Assembly: GCA_947166655.1 (NCBI GenBank)
Contig: CAMVFC010000030.1
Location: 1-32,169, forward strand
Length of the DNA: 32,169 nucleotides
Source of the DNA: an uncultured Prevotellaceae bacterium
GTDB taxonomy: Bacteria > Bacteroidota > Bacteroidia > Bacteroidales > Bacteroidaceae
Reading direction: 5' to 3'
Position numbers and translations under genes: made by a program. Shown here one piece after another: positions 15,490 to 22,142 of this stretch (position 1 is its first letter; every line of letters begins with the position of its first letter). The notes beneath the pieces were generated by a model that saw only the letters and a program-made list of their open reading frames with translations, was not told the DNA's origin and made no database searches.

Positions 15490-15665
15490 TGGGCGTAGTG
15501 AGTAAATCAGAAGGATGTGACGGGTAAATCAGCAGGATGTGGCGGGCAAAAGTGAAGGACATGACAGGCAAATAAGAAGGGCGTAGCAAACAAATGAGAG
15601 GGGCGTGGTGGGCAAAAGTGAAGGACATGGCGGGCAAATGAGAAGGGCGTGAGGGGTGTGAGTCC
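15490..15665. repeat. Degenerate 22-bp tandem array (about 8 units)
   Basis: Seven to eight consecutive 22-bp units begin at 15490, 15512, 15534, 15556, 15578, 15600, 15622 and 15644. The loose consensus is AGG(A/G)(T/C)(A/G)TGGCGGGCAAAtgaGA. Units 3-4-5 and 6-7-8 are closer to each other, giving a 66-bp higher-order repeat containing GGGCAAAAGTGAAGGACATG. The period is the same as that of the adjacent palindrome block. Because 22 is not a multiple of 3 and stops occur in all frames, it is not coding. The rest of this gene-free stretch (15075-15812) holds only the other repeats listed and unremarkable sequence. Confidence 0.85.
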
Positions 15666-15687
15666 TGGACTGACAGATGAATAATGA

Positions 15688-15730
15688 CTGTCCGCTAAAT
15701 ATTTGCGAAAGGGAAATATTTAGCGGACAG
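15688..15730. repeat. Perfect 17-bp inverted repeat
   Basis: CTGTCCGCTAAATATTT (15688-15704) and its exact complement AAATATTTAGCGGACAG (15714-15730) flank a 9-nt loop GCGAAAGGG. There is no T-run immediately after it on either strand, so it is not a typical intrinsic terminator, although it lies between convergent genes. Confidence 0.85.
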
Positions 15731-15812
15731 CAATAAAGGGTTTATTTAACGTGAGTTTGGTATAACTTGCTACTCTTTGCTAATACGTTGATACGTTCAA
15801 ATGAGAGAGGTC

Positions 15813-16217
15813 TCAGAGGCCTTCCTTCTGCCCCTCCTGTTCTTTCTTCGAGAGTTTGTACTCGATGACGAAGGCGATAATGAGCCCTACGCCTACGCCA
15901 CCAGCGATGGCCATCCAGAAATAAATATCATCACTGCTCACCCCGAATAACCCATTGCATACAGCCCCAAGAGCGGCGCCAGCGAAGAAGCAGCCCATGC
16001 GAAGCGGACCGTATTTTTCGTGTTTATCGTGCGGTTCTTCTATCAGAATCTTGGCAGTATCGGCATCCGTACCTGCCTGAATCAGAGCCAGACGAAGCTC
16101 CGTGTCATGTTTCTTCTTCTTCATAGAGGAGATGAAGACCATCAGGATGGCCACGATAGGGATGGAAAGGGATAAGCCGATGGCGAGAACGCCTTCTAAT
16201 GCTACTGTTTCAAACAT
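15813..16217 (-). CDS. Small inner-membrane protein, DUF6249-like
   Basis: The 134-residue protein has three predicted membrane helices: about 9-31 (VLAIGLSLSIPIVAILMVFI), 70-92 and 99-118 (FWMAIAGGVGVGLIIAFVI). A basic/charged cytoplasmic loop between the first two contains MKKKKHDTELRLALIQAGTD, and the tail is charged. This arrangement matches the DUF6249 proteins often found near ECF sigma factors in Bacteroidota; that assignment is from recall of the pattern and is moderately sure. It is the last gene of a minus-strand group led by an ECF sigma gene, separated from the preceding membrane-protein gene by a GC-rich hairpin. Confidence 0.78.
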   Translation of the reverse strand: MFETVALEGVLAIGLSLSIPIVAILMVFISSMKKKKHDTELRLALIQAGTDADTAKILIEEPHDKHEKYGPLRMGCFFAGAALGAVCNGLFGVSSDDIYFWMAIAGGVGVGLIIAFVIEYKLSKKEQEGQKEGL

Positions 16218-16236
16218 AGTTACTTTTTGTTTTTAC

Positions 16237-16273
16237 CCTCCGCCGCTCCTCTCTCGTGAGGAGCGGGCGGAGG
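16237..16273. repeat. GC-rich hairpin upstream of the DUF6249-like gene
   Basis: CCTCCGCC-GCTCCTC pairs with GAGGAGC-G-GGCGGAGG with one bulged G and a 6-nt loop. No T-run follows on the minus strand. It could attenuate transcription between two genes of the operon or be another palindromic repeat. Confidence 0.55.
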
Positions 16274-16345
16274 AGGGTTGTTAAATAGGTATTTGTTTAT
16301 GAAGAGAGCGCTTTCTATAGAGAAGACCCTCGGCTATGATTTTTA

Positions 16346-16735
16346 TTACAACTCGTCGGGTGAAAAAGTTTTCAGGGCGTAGATGGCCGATGCCGCCACA
16401 GCCAGCGTGGGCCACAGCATCAGGGAAAGTGTGAAGCTCGTGGTGCCGTACTCCTTTATATAAAGATACGCGAAAGAGAACCAGAGCAGCAGCAGCAGTG
16501 GCAGTCCGAAGCTGAAAGCTACCGTACGTGCCCAACGCTGTAACCAAGCACGACGTGCCCGTCGGCGCACGTCAGTAATGATCAGGCGGTCGAGGTCTTT
16601 GATGAGTTCCTGCCGCTGGAAGGCTTCATAGATGAGGGAGGAGTCCTCATCCCCGAAAGGCTCGACCCCTTCCGTGAGGGGGGGAAGCGACTGGCGAGAG
16701 GTCTGATTATTTGCGTTGTTCATTGAGGTGGTCAT
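16346..16735 (-). CDS. Small two-helix membrane protein, unknown function
   Basis: The 129-residue protein is not a family I recognise. The N-terminal ~65 residues are hydrophilic and partly basic (LIITDVRRRARRAWLQRWAR). Two membrane helices follow (about 68-92, VAFSFGLPLLLLLWFSFAYL, and 100-121, LSLMLWPTLAVAASAIYAL) with a short connecting loop and a short acidic tail. It starts 63 bp after the stop of an ECF sigma gene in the same direction. By position it could restrain or respond to that sigma factor, but it lacks a recognisable zinc anti-sigma motif. Confidence 0.72.
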   Translation of the reverse strand: MTTSMNNANNQTSRQSLPPLTEGVEPFGDEDSSLIYEAFQRQELIKDLDRLIITDVRRRARRAWLQRWARTVAFSFGLPLLLLLWFSFAYLYIKEYGTTSFTLSLMLWPTLAVAASAIYALKTFSPDEL

Positions 16736-16788
16736 TATGGGTTGTTTTTAGATGAGATGACAATTCTTGTCTGGTAACTCCTGCTTCC

Positions 16789-16823
16789 CTCCCCGGACTC
16801 ATTCGGAGGGAGAGTCCGGGGAG
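16789..16823. repeat. GGACTC-type palindrome overlapping the end of the sigma gene
   Basis: CTCCCCGGACTC (16789-16800) and GAGTCCGGGGAG (16812-16823) are perfect 12-bp arms around 11 bp. They share the GGACTC/GAGTCC ends of the MITE-like elements. The palindrome contains the stop codon and last codons (Pro-Ser-Glu rich) of the ECF sigma gene. Confidence 0.75.
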
Positions 16824-17380
16824 AGGTCGGGGGCTGGGTCTTTTGTCATAATTCGTTTGAGTCGTTCGCGGATGCGATGCAGGCGCACGAGGACGTTGCT
16901 CTGCGAGAGTCCCGTCTGACGGGCGATGTCGGCAGTGCGGCACTGGTCGTAGTAATGAAGACGCAGTAGCTGCCGGTCCTGTTCGGGCAGTTGGGCAATG
17001 GCGGTCTCCATCTGTTGCAGCCTGGCTTCGTGCTCTTCGGAGTAGGAAGGGGACTCGGCGATTCCATCGCCGAGCGCTGCAGCGGGAAGGGTGTCGAGAG
17101 GCGTGGTGCGGCGTCGGCGTTCCTTGTCGAGGAGTTTCAGGGCGGTGTGCGTGGCGATGGCGGCAAGCCAGGGAGCGAGATTCGTACCGCGCCAGGCATC
17201 GATGCTCTCATAGGCACGCACGAAGGTCTGCTGCGTTACTTCAGCTGCCCCTTCCTCCGTGTGCATCACGCCCAAGGCTTTCGAGAAGACCATCCCCGAA
17301 TGGCGATGAACTATCTCGGCAAATGCCTTGTGGCTGCCATGCATCACCACTTCCTGCGCAAGTTCCTTGTCTGTCATCAT
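16799..17380 (-). CDS. ECF-type RNA polymerase sigma factor (module 2)
   Basis: The 193-residue sigma-70 family protein has only regions 2 and 4, the ECF layout. Region 2 is AFAEIVHRHSGMVFSKALG with following EVTQQTFVRAYESI. Region 4 is AIAQLPEQDRQLLRLHYYDQ with the helix-turn-helix TADIARQTGLSQSNVLVRLH. It would direct polymerase to a small regulon, often including itself. The last ~12 residues (DPAPDLSPDSPSE) are low-complexity and are encoded by a palindromic repeat, so the ancestral protein probably ended at about IMTKD. Two membrane-protein genes follow. Either Met 1 or Met 2 could be the start. A TGTAAC-N-GTCT pair upstream suggests autoregulation. Confidence 0.93.
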   Translation of the reverse strand: MMTDKELAQEVVMHGSHKAFAEIVHRHSGMVFSKALGVMHTEEGAAEVTQQTFVRAYESIDAWRGTNLAPWLAAIATHTALKLLDKERRRRTTPLDTLPAAALGDGIAESPSYSEEHEARLQQMETAIAQLPEQDRQLLRLHYYDQCRTADIARQTGLSQSNVLVRLHRIRERLKRIMTKDPAPDLSPDSPSE

Positions 17381-17397
17381 TTAGCAGTTTCTGACTA

Positions 17398-17426
17398 TAA
17401 GACCCGCAAATGACTGAATTGTTACA
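17398..17426 (-). promoter_or_regulatory. Possible ECF-type (autoregulated) promoter
   Basis: The minus strand reads TGTAAC, then about 17 bp, then GTCTTA, 18 bp before the sigma gene. AAC-type -35 and GTC-type -10 elements at this spacing are typical of ECF promoters. The leader would be very short. This is inference from pattern only. Confidence 0.35.
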
Positions 17427-17513
17427 CCTGGCCTGCCACTTTTTTCCTTATTACAACTTTTGTGCATATAAGCCACTGCTCTTTTCATGCAGCGGTTTTT
17501 CTGCTTTTGCCGG

Positions 17514-18668
17514 TTAGCGCCCTATCTTCTCCAGCTCTCCGAGCGCCATCATAAGGTACTGACGGTTGGTCTCGCTCGTTGTTCGTTTTTGCATCGTTAG
17601 GATTTCCTTTTTCAGTTGTTCCAACTCTTGACTGGCATTTTTGTCAGTGAAGAAACCGTACTCGCGAGCGTGCTTGCAGAGGGTATAGAGGGAGATGGCG
17701 TTGAACTCGGTATTCTCACCTGCGAGGTACTGCTGTTTCAGTTGCGAGAAGACGAGAAGAATGAGGTCGTTGCATAGCAAGTCATTGGCATCGACCCTTT
17801 CTCCCTGCTGCAGACGCTGTACGACGTCCGTCACAGGATCCGTTTCGTGTTCGAGCGTGTCGTTCCAGAGGACAAGGGATTTGTCCTTCTGATATTTCTT
17901 TTTGAGCTGACGGCCAGCTTCTTTCATTCGCCGTTCGCCATCTTTTACAAGCTGTTCCGCCTCGCGAAGCAGACTATCGAGTGACTGCACTGAATAATCT
18001 TTCCCATCCCAGTGTACGCGGGCGTTGCCCTGAATGAGGACAGGCTCTCCGTTGCGTTTTACCATGCGCGACTTTTCGAATTTCAAGTAGGGCCAGTCCT
18101 GCTTAATCAGGCTGGAAGTGGATGGAATCTTGGCGTAGGTGACGATGTAGCGGACGTCTGTCTTCCCTTTGCCGCTGCTGCGCCACTCCAGGGCGTAGGC
18201 ATAGCGGTGGGTCTTGGTGGTGTCGGCAGCGTCGAGGATGTTCACATTCAGATAGTTGCTGAAGTCCTCGCCGATGGTAACGTAGCGGTTCGGATCCTCG
18301 CCTATCATCAAGTTTCGCTTGCCTCCATAGCGATTGCCGTCAGACGCTTCACTCATGCTGTTGATACCGTAGCAATTGGGGTTCTCACGGCTCGCCCTCT
18401 CGAAGGCCGCTATCATTTCATCAAGATGCATTCGGTACTTCTTGGGGAGGGTGAAGGAATAGATGTCGCAACGCCACACGAGGGGTTTACTGTCTTTGCG
18501 GACATCGCGCTCCTGACCCAGACTCTTGGTGACTTCCACCTGATGGTCAATGGCAACATCGATGATTTTTCCCATTTCATCCTCGATGCTCTCTACACGT
18601 TGTGCCGAACTGGCGGCGCTGGCGAGTAGCAAGCTCGCCACTGTTATGCTTCTCAGAATAACTTTCAT
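17514..18668 (-). CDS. Secreted protein of unknown function in ECF module 1
   Basis: The 384-residue protein has a signal peptide (MKVILRSITV to about residue 22, ending ASSAQ) and no lipobox, so it is probably periplasmic. The middle region (about 60-220) is beta-rich, with SFTLPKKYRMHLDEMIAAF and RYVTIGEDFSNYLNVNIL. A highly charged helical segment follows (about 235-270, LREAEQLVKDGERRMKEAGR), and the C-terminal third is helical. I do not recognise a named family. It follows the anti-sigma-like gene by 24 bp in the same direction, so it is probably the third gene of a sigma/anti-sigma/secreted-protein operon and a candidate sensor or target. Confidence 0.8.
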   Translation of the reverse strand: MKVILRSITVASLLLASAASSAQRVESIEDEMGKIIDVAIDHQVEVTKSLGQERDVRKDSKPLVWRCDIYSFTLPKKYRMHLDEMIAAFERASRENPNCYGINSMSEASDGNRYGGKRNLMIGEDPNRYVTIGEDFSNYLNVNILDAADTTKTHRYAYALEWRSSGKGKTDVRYIVTYAKIPSTSSLIKQDWPYLKFEKSRMVKRNGEPVLIQGNARVHWDGKDYSVQSLDSLLREAEQLVKDGERRMKEAGRQLKKKYQKDKSLVLWNDTLEHETDPVTDVVQRLQQGERVDANDLLCNDLILLVFSQLKQQYLAGENTEFNAISLYTLCKHAREYGFFTDKNASQELEQLKKEILTMQKRTTSETNRQYLMMALGELEKIGR

Positions 18669-18692
18669 AGTGAATTAAATTTTATGTGTTGT

Positions 18693-19403
18693 TCAGAATG
18701 CGATGATAAGTTGTTCGTTCTCTGGCTCATTGTCTGACAGACTGGCGGCATAGGCACGCACTTGCTGCTGCTGTGCCTGCCTCGTATAGGCAATCTGCAA
18801 GGCCATCTCAGCAAGGTAGATGTCCACGAGGGCTTGCTTGTCAGCGGGGACGAGGGACATCTCTTCGTCTTCTTTTGTGGGAGACACAGGCTCCACGACG
18901 GGGTTGTCGGGGTTAGAAGGTTGATTCTTAGTCGATAGTAAAGCTACGTGCTCGTCTTTTCTTGTCTTGATAGCGAGTTCGTCTGCTCGGGGCTGCTGAA
19001 TGACATTTGAGTGCTTTTTCTCCTTTTTCTTAGAGTCTGACGAAACGGCTGCCTTTGCCATTTGTGCCGATTCAATAATAGTTTCTGAATGAAGTACAGT
19101 GTCATCTGCACAAGCGACCACACCCGCATTCCCTGTGGAAGCAGAGGGCAAGTCGACCACCATATACACTGCTGTCAGTACGGCTGCTGTCGCCATCATC
19201 CATCCTACGACCATGGCTATCTTTCTGCCTCGCCGACTCGGCGCCGACGTCATCTCCTTCGCTGCCGGTTCGACGTCGCGAAGCGTCTTGTACCACGCTG
19301 CCATTTCAGGGTCACGTACCAGCTGCATCAGTTCTTCGTCCGAGAAACGTTCGGGATGATCCGTCATTTCCAAGAACCTTAGGAATTTATCGTTCGTCTC
19401 CAT
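18693..19403 (-). CDS. Anti-sigma-like single-pass membrane protein
   Basis: The 236-residue protein is laid out as a cytoplasmic N-terminal domain of about 60 residues (KFLRFLEMTDHPERFSDEEL), one membrane helix (about 62-84, IAMVVGWMMATAAVLTAVYM), and a long disordered, charged periplasmic part (KKKEKKHSNVIQQPRADEL; VVEPVSPTKEDEEM). A short helical C-terminus rich in Gln and Ala follows. Its start is 1 bp after the stop of the ECF sigma gene, so translation is likely coupled. Position and topology indicate an anti-sigma factor. No zinc-binding HxxxCxxC motif is present, so it would be of a different type, as with Bacteroidota anti-sigmas such as Reo. Confidence 0.82.
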   Translation of the reverse strand: METNDKFLRFLEMTDHPERFSDEELMQLVRDPEMAAWYKTLRDVEPAAKEMTSAPSRRGRKIAMVVGWMMATAAVLTAVYMVVDLPSASTGNAGVVACADDTVLHSETIIESAQMAKAAVSSDSKKKEKKHSNVIQQPRADELAIKTRKDEHVALLSTKNQPSNPDNPVVEPVSPTKEDEEMSLVPADKQALVDIYLAEMALQIAYTRQAQQQQVRAYAASLSDNEPENEQLIIAF

Positions 19404-19404
19404 A

Positions 19405-19914
19405 TTATGAGTCTTTTCTATTTTTCAATTTTTTTCTCAGCCGCTCCAGCGCGCCTCGCAAGTGTTTGTAGACTGCCACTTCGCTGACATCGAGCTCCTC
19501 TGCGATCTCTCGGTAACTCTTTTCTTCGCGATAGCGCAGCAACAGTGTGCGCCGTTGGACGCTGGTGAGTTCTGTGTCGATGGCTTCGCTGACGGCTTGC
19601 AGGCGTTGCTCGCGATTGTCTTCCTGCTGCCAAAAGGGGAGTTCAGCCTCGTCCACCGGCAGTCGCCTCCTTACGCGTTCTGCCACTTTCATCTTCCGGA
19701 TATGGTCGATGCAGCGGTTGCGCACGGCAGTCAGAAGCAGCGTATCCCTCCCTGTCATTGGGAGTGTTGTTGAGGACGTGCTCATCAACCGCTCAAACAC
19801 TTCACTTACCACGTCCTGCGCCTCCTCCTCGTCGTTCAGCATTGCTGTGGCCAGACGGAGGAGGCGCAGATGGTGGGTGGCGAACAGTTGTTCGAGTGAG
19901 TTGTTTTCGTGCAT
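19405..19914 (-). CDS. ECF-type RNA polymerase sigma factor (module 1)
   Basis: The 169-residue ECF sigma factor has region 2 at LFATHHLRLLRLATAMLNDE with following EEAQDVVSEVFERL and IDHIRKMKVAERVRR. Region 4 is LTSVQRRTLLLRYREEKSYR and EIAEELDVSEVAVYKHLRGA. I chose the ATG at 19914 (MHENNSLEQLF); the frame is open to 19971, but the added residues (RLGKISFGRYYCRRNLKT) are unlike the family. It heads an operon with an anti-sigma-like membrane protein and a secreted protein. It is probably released in response to an envelope or stress signal; the signal is unknown. Confidence 0.93.
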   Translation of the reverse strand: MHENNSLEQLFATHHLRLLRLATAMLNDEEEAQDVVSEVFERLMSTSSTTLPMTGRDTLLLTAVRNRCIDHIRKMKVAERVRRRLPVDEAELPFWQQEDNREQRLQAVSEAIDTELTSVQRRTLLLRYREEKSYREIAEELDVSEVAVYKHLRGALERLRKKLKNRKDS

Positions 19915-20101
19915 CGTTTTCAGATTTCTTCTGCAATAATAACGCCCAAAACTGATTTTTCCTAACCTCATAAGCGTTAAAAAAAGATAATCGCGAGCAT
20001 TCCCTTTGCCTACACACTATTTAACAGGCATCGGGCAATAAAAAAGGGACTGTGGACGTTTTAATTAAAGAAAACAAGGCTTGATACTTTATTTTATGAT
20101 G

Positions 20102-20809
20102 ATGAAGCAAAATAATTTTTCTTTTCTCGCCCTCGCGTTCCTGACCCTGCTTGCCTCTTGCCACAAAGGCGTCACCCTTCACCCTTCGCGGCTGACCACG
20201 GAGGTGAAAAAAGAATGTGCCGCGACGATGGCAGGGCTGTATGACACGAAGGTGCGTGTGGTGTCAACGATTGCCGGCACGGAGCGCGTGGTGAAGATTG
20301 AAGACGGCAAGCGCACAGAATACTTCGAGAGTCAGGACTCCACGCTGCAGCTGAAAGCTACGGTGCTGGACTATGACAATGGTATGAAAATTATTCTTCA
20401 CGGTTTCCCCGTCTCGACGCTGGCCGCAGCCCTGCCCGACTCTCTCGGTGAGCTGCGCACGGCCATCGCTGCTCAGCCCGACCAGGAACTTACGCTGGAC
20501 TATCTGTTCGTGTACGACGACCTCAGCGATCAGCTCTTCCTCAAATTCTCGCCGCATCAGCTTTCGTTCGTCTGCCAGACGTCCGACGGACGCCAGCACT
20601 ATATGAGACTCAGCTTAAGGAATGAGAGCCGCACGCTGGTGGGTGAGCTGAAAGACAGGGTTTTCAGCATCGACCTTGGCGCTGAAAGTATTCTATTTTA
20701 CCTCAGTGCCGTCACACTTTTTGAGGACGAAAAGCCGATATTCACCTTCGAAGAATGGGTGCGTCCGGACTTCTTCTATGCCTTCGTCCGCTTCGAAGGG
20801 AGGAGTTAA
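20102..20809 (+). CDS. Lipoprotein of unknown function (possibly DUF4840)
   Basis: The ~235-residue envelope lipoprotein has a signal MKQNNFSFLALAFLTLLASC with the lipid-accepting Cys at 20. The mature part is beta-rich (VRVVSTIAGTERVVKIEDGK; QLKATVLDYDNGMKIILHGF; LFLKFSPHQLSFVCQTSDGR). Size and pattern recall the DUF4840 family of Bacteroidales, but I am not sure. Upstream ATGs at 20096 and 20099 and a TTG at 20081 are in frame; the third ATG gives the most typical signal peptide. It is divergent from the ECF sigma operon, with 187 bp between, so it could belong to that regulon. Confidence 0.72.
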   Translation: MKQNNFSFLALAFLTLLASCHKGVTLHPSRLTTEVKKECAATMAGLYDTKVRVVSTIAGTERVVKIEDGKRTEYFESQDSTLQLKATVLDYDNGMKIILHGFPVSTLAAALPDSLGELRTAIAAQPDQELTLDYLFVYDDLSDQLFLKFSPHQLSFVCQTSDGRQHYMRLSLRNESRTLVGELKDRVFSIDLGAESILFYLSAVTLFEDEKPIFTFEEWVRPDFFYAFVRFEGRS

Positions 20810-20843
20810 TGCCTCTCTTTTCAACTTTTTAACGCTGGGAAAC

Positions 20844-20874
20844 TTGTCCACTTGAAAAAGTATCTCTACTTTTG
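20844..20874 (+). promoter_or_regulatory. Complete Bacteroidota promoter of the DUF4294 gene
   Basis: A TTG (-33) at 20844-20846 is separated by 20 bp from TACTTTTG (-7) at 20867-20874. Both elements and the spacing fit the Bacteroidota housekeeping consensus. Transcription would start near 20881, leaving a ~20-nt leader before the ATG at 20902 and ruling out the in-frame TTG at 20872. Confidence 0.6.
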
Positions 20875-20901
20875 CGGCCGATTTTAGAATACCCTAAAGG
20901 A

Positions 20902-21555
20902 ATGAGACGTTTCTGGACTTTCTGTTGGCTGCTTTCTTTGTGTCTCTCTGCTTGGTCGCAAGTGGAAGAGACAGCCGGCGGAGAGGAGTGGACGCCGCAG
21001 GAACTCAACCTGGACAGCATCTCCTGTCTGGAACTTACTTTCTATCGCTACAAAAAGCCGGACATAGTGGACGGCGACACGATGTGGACGTATCTGATGC
21101 CGGAGCTGCCAGTGTACAAGCCTAAGGTCTTCCGCACGGAGCGCGAACGAAAGAGGTACAACCGCTTGGTGTACAACGTCAAGAAGGTGCTGCCTCTGGC
21201 CAAACTGTCACGACAGATGCTGCAGGAGACGTACGAGGTGATGGAGACGATGCCCACGAAGGAGGAGAAGGACGCGCACCTGAAGGCCGTGGAACGAGAC
21301 ATCAAGGCGCAGTACACGCCTGTGATGAAGAAACTGACGTTCACGCAGGGAAAGATTCTTATCAAACTCATCGACCGCGAATGTAACCAGGAGGCGTTCG
21401 ATATTATCTGGGCTTTCCTGGGACCCGCACGTGCCACGTTCTATCAGATCTTCGCATGGACATTCCATGCGAGCCTCAAGAAGAACTACGATCCGGAAGG
21501 CGAGGACAAGGAGATAGAAAGAATCGTACGTCAAATAGAGGCAGGACAACTCTGA
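20902..21555 (+). CDS. DUF4294 family protein with signal peptide
   Basis: The 217-residue exported protein is found in Bacteroidota and its function is unknown. The signal peptide MRRFWTFCWLLSLCLSAWSQ is followed by an acidic linker. The conserved body includes TFYRYKKPDIVDGDTMWTYL and the helical part YNRLVYNVKKVLPLAKLSRQ. Then come MPTKEEKDAHLKAVERDIKA, LTFTQGKILIKLIDRECNQE and FLGPARATFYQIFAWTFHAS. The last motif run is characteristic of DUF4294. The 3' end overlaps the convergent TrmH-family gene by 25 bp. Confidence 0.9.
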   Translation: MRRFWTFCWLLSLCLSAWSQVEETAGGEEWTPQELNLDSISCLELTFYRYKKPDIVDGDTMWTYLMPELPVYKPKVFRTERERKRYNRLVYNVKKVLPLAKLSRQMLQETYEVMETMPTKEEKDAHLKAVERDIKAQYTPVMKKLTFTQGKILIKLIDRECNQEAFDIIWAFLGPARATFYQIFAWTFHASLKKNYDPEGEDKEIERIVRQIEAGQL

Positions 21556-22073
21556 CTGGCCAGATGCCAGATGATGATGCCTGCCGTCACACTGACGTTC
21601 ATAGAGTGCTTGGTACCGAACTGTGGAATCTCGAGACAACCGTCGCAGGCGTCAATCACTTGCTGCTGTACGCCGTGTACTTCGTTGCCAAGGACAACAG
21701 CATATTTTCTTCCAGCAGCGGGTACGAAATCGCCCAGCAGCGTGGAGCCTTCGCACTGCTCAATGGCCAAGAGCGTATAACCCTCTTCGCGCAAATGACG
21801 AACGGCTTCCATCGTGTCTGCGAAGGCGCGCCAACTTACACTGTCCTCGGCCCCGAGGGCTGTCTTATGTATCTCCGCATTGGGCGGCGTGGCGGTGATA
21901 CCACACAGGACGACGCCCGCTATACGAAAGGCATCGGCCGTACGGAACACGGAACCTACATTGTAGAGTGACCGGACATTATCCAACACCACCACCAGCG
22001 GCACCTTAGCAGACTCGCGGAACTCGTCCATCGAGATTCTCTGCATCTCTGTTATTTTCAGTTTACGATACAT
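21531..22073 (-). CDS. TrmH/SpoU-family RNA methyltransferase
   Basis: The 180-residue cytoplasmic enzyme uses S-adenosylmethionine to 2'-O-methylate RNA. The three SPOUT motifs are present: NVRSLYNVGSVFRTADAF (motif 1), VLGNEVHGV (motif 2) and IPQFGTKHSMNVSVTAG (motif 3, forming the trefoil knot). The short length and the absence of an N-terminal substrate-binding domain match the small TrmH-like group. Whether it modifies tRNA or rRNA cannot be told from sequence. It ends inside the 3' end of the opposite DUF4294 gene. Confidence 0.93.
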   Translation of the reverse strand: MYRKLKITEMQRISMDEFRESAKVPLVVVLDNVRSLYNVGSVFRTADAFRIAGVVLCGITATPPNAEIHKTALGAEDSVSWRAFADTMEAVRHLREEGYTLLAIEQCEGSTLLGDFVPAAGRKYAVVLGNEVHGVQQQVIDACDGCLEIPQFGTKHSMNVSVTAGIIIWHLASQSCPASI

Positions 22074-22142
22074 AATGATTCTTTTATAAGGACTCTCTCT
22101 TTACCCTCAATAAACGGCGGGGTGGAATAGTCCAGTCCGTCA

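Noticed and set aside
15416..15665. CRISPR array or plasmid iteron origin
   Set aside because: The 22-bp units are directly adjacent with no variable spacers, and there is no Rep or Cas gene nearby. Iteron-like spacing alone is not enough to call an origin.
19915..19971. Longer start for the first ECF sigma factor
   Set aside because: The added residues are basic and unlike ECF N-termini; the ATG at 19914 gives the usual short lead into region 2.
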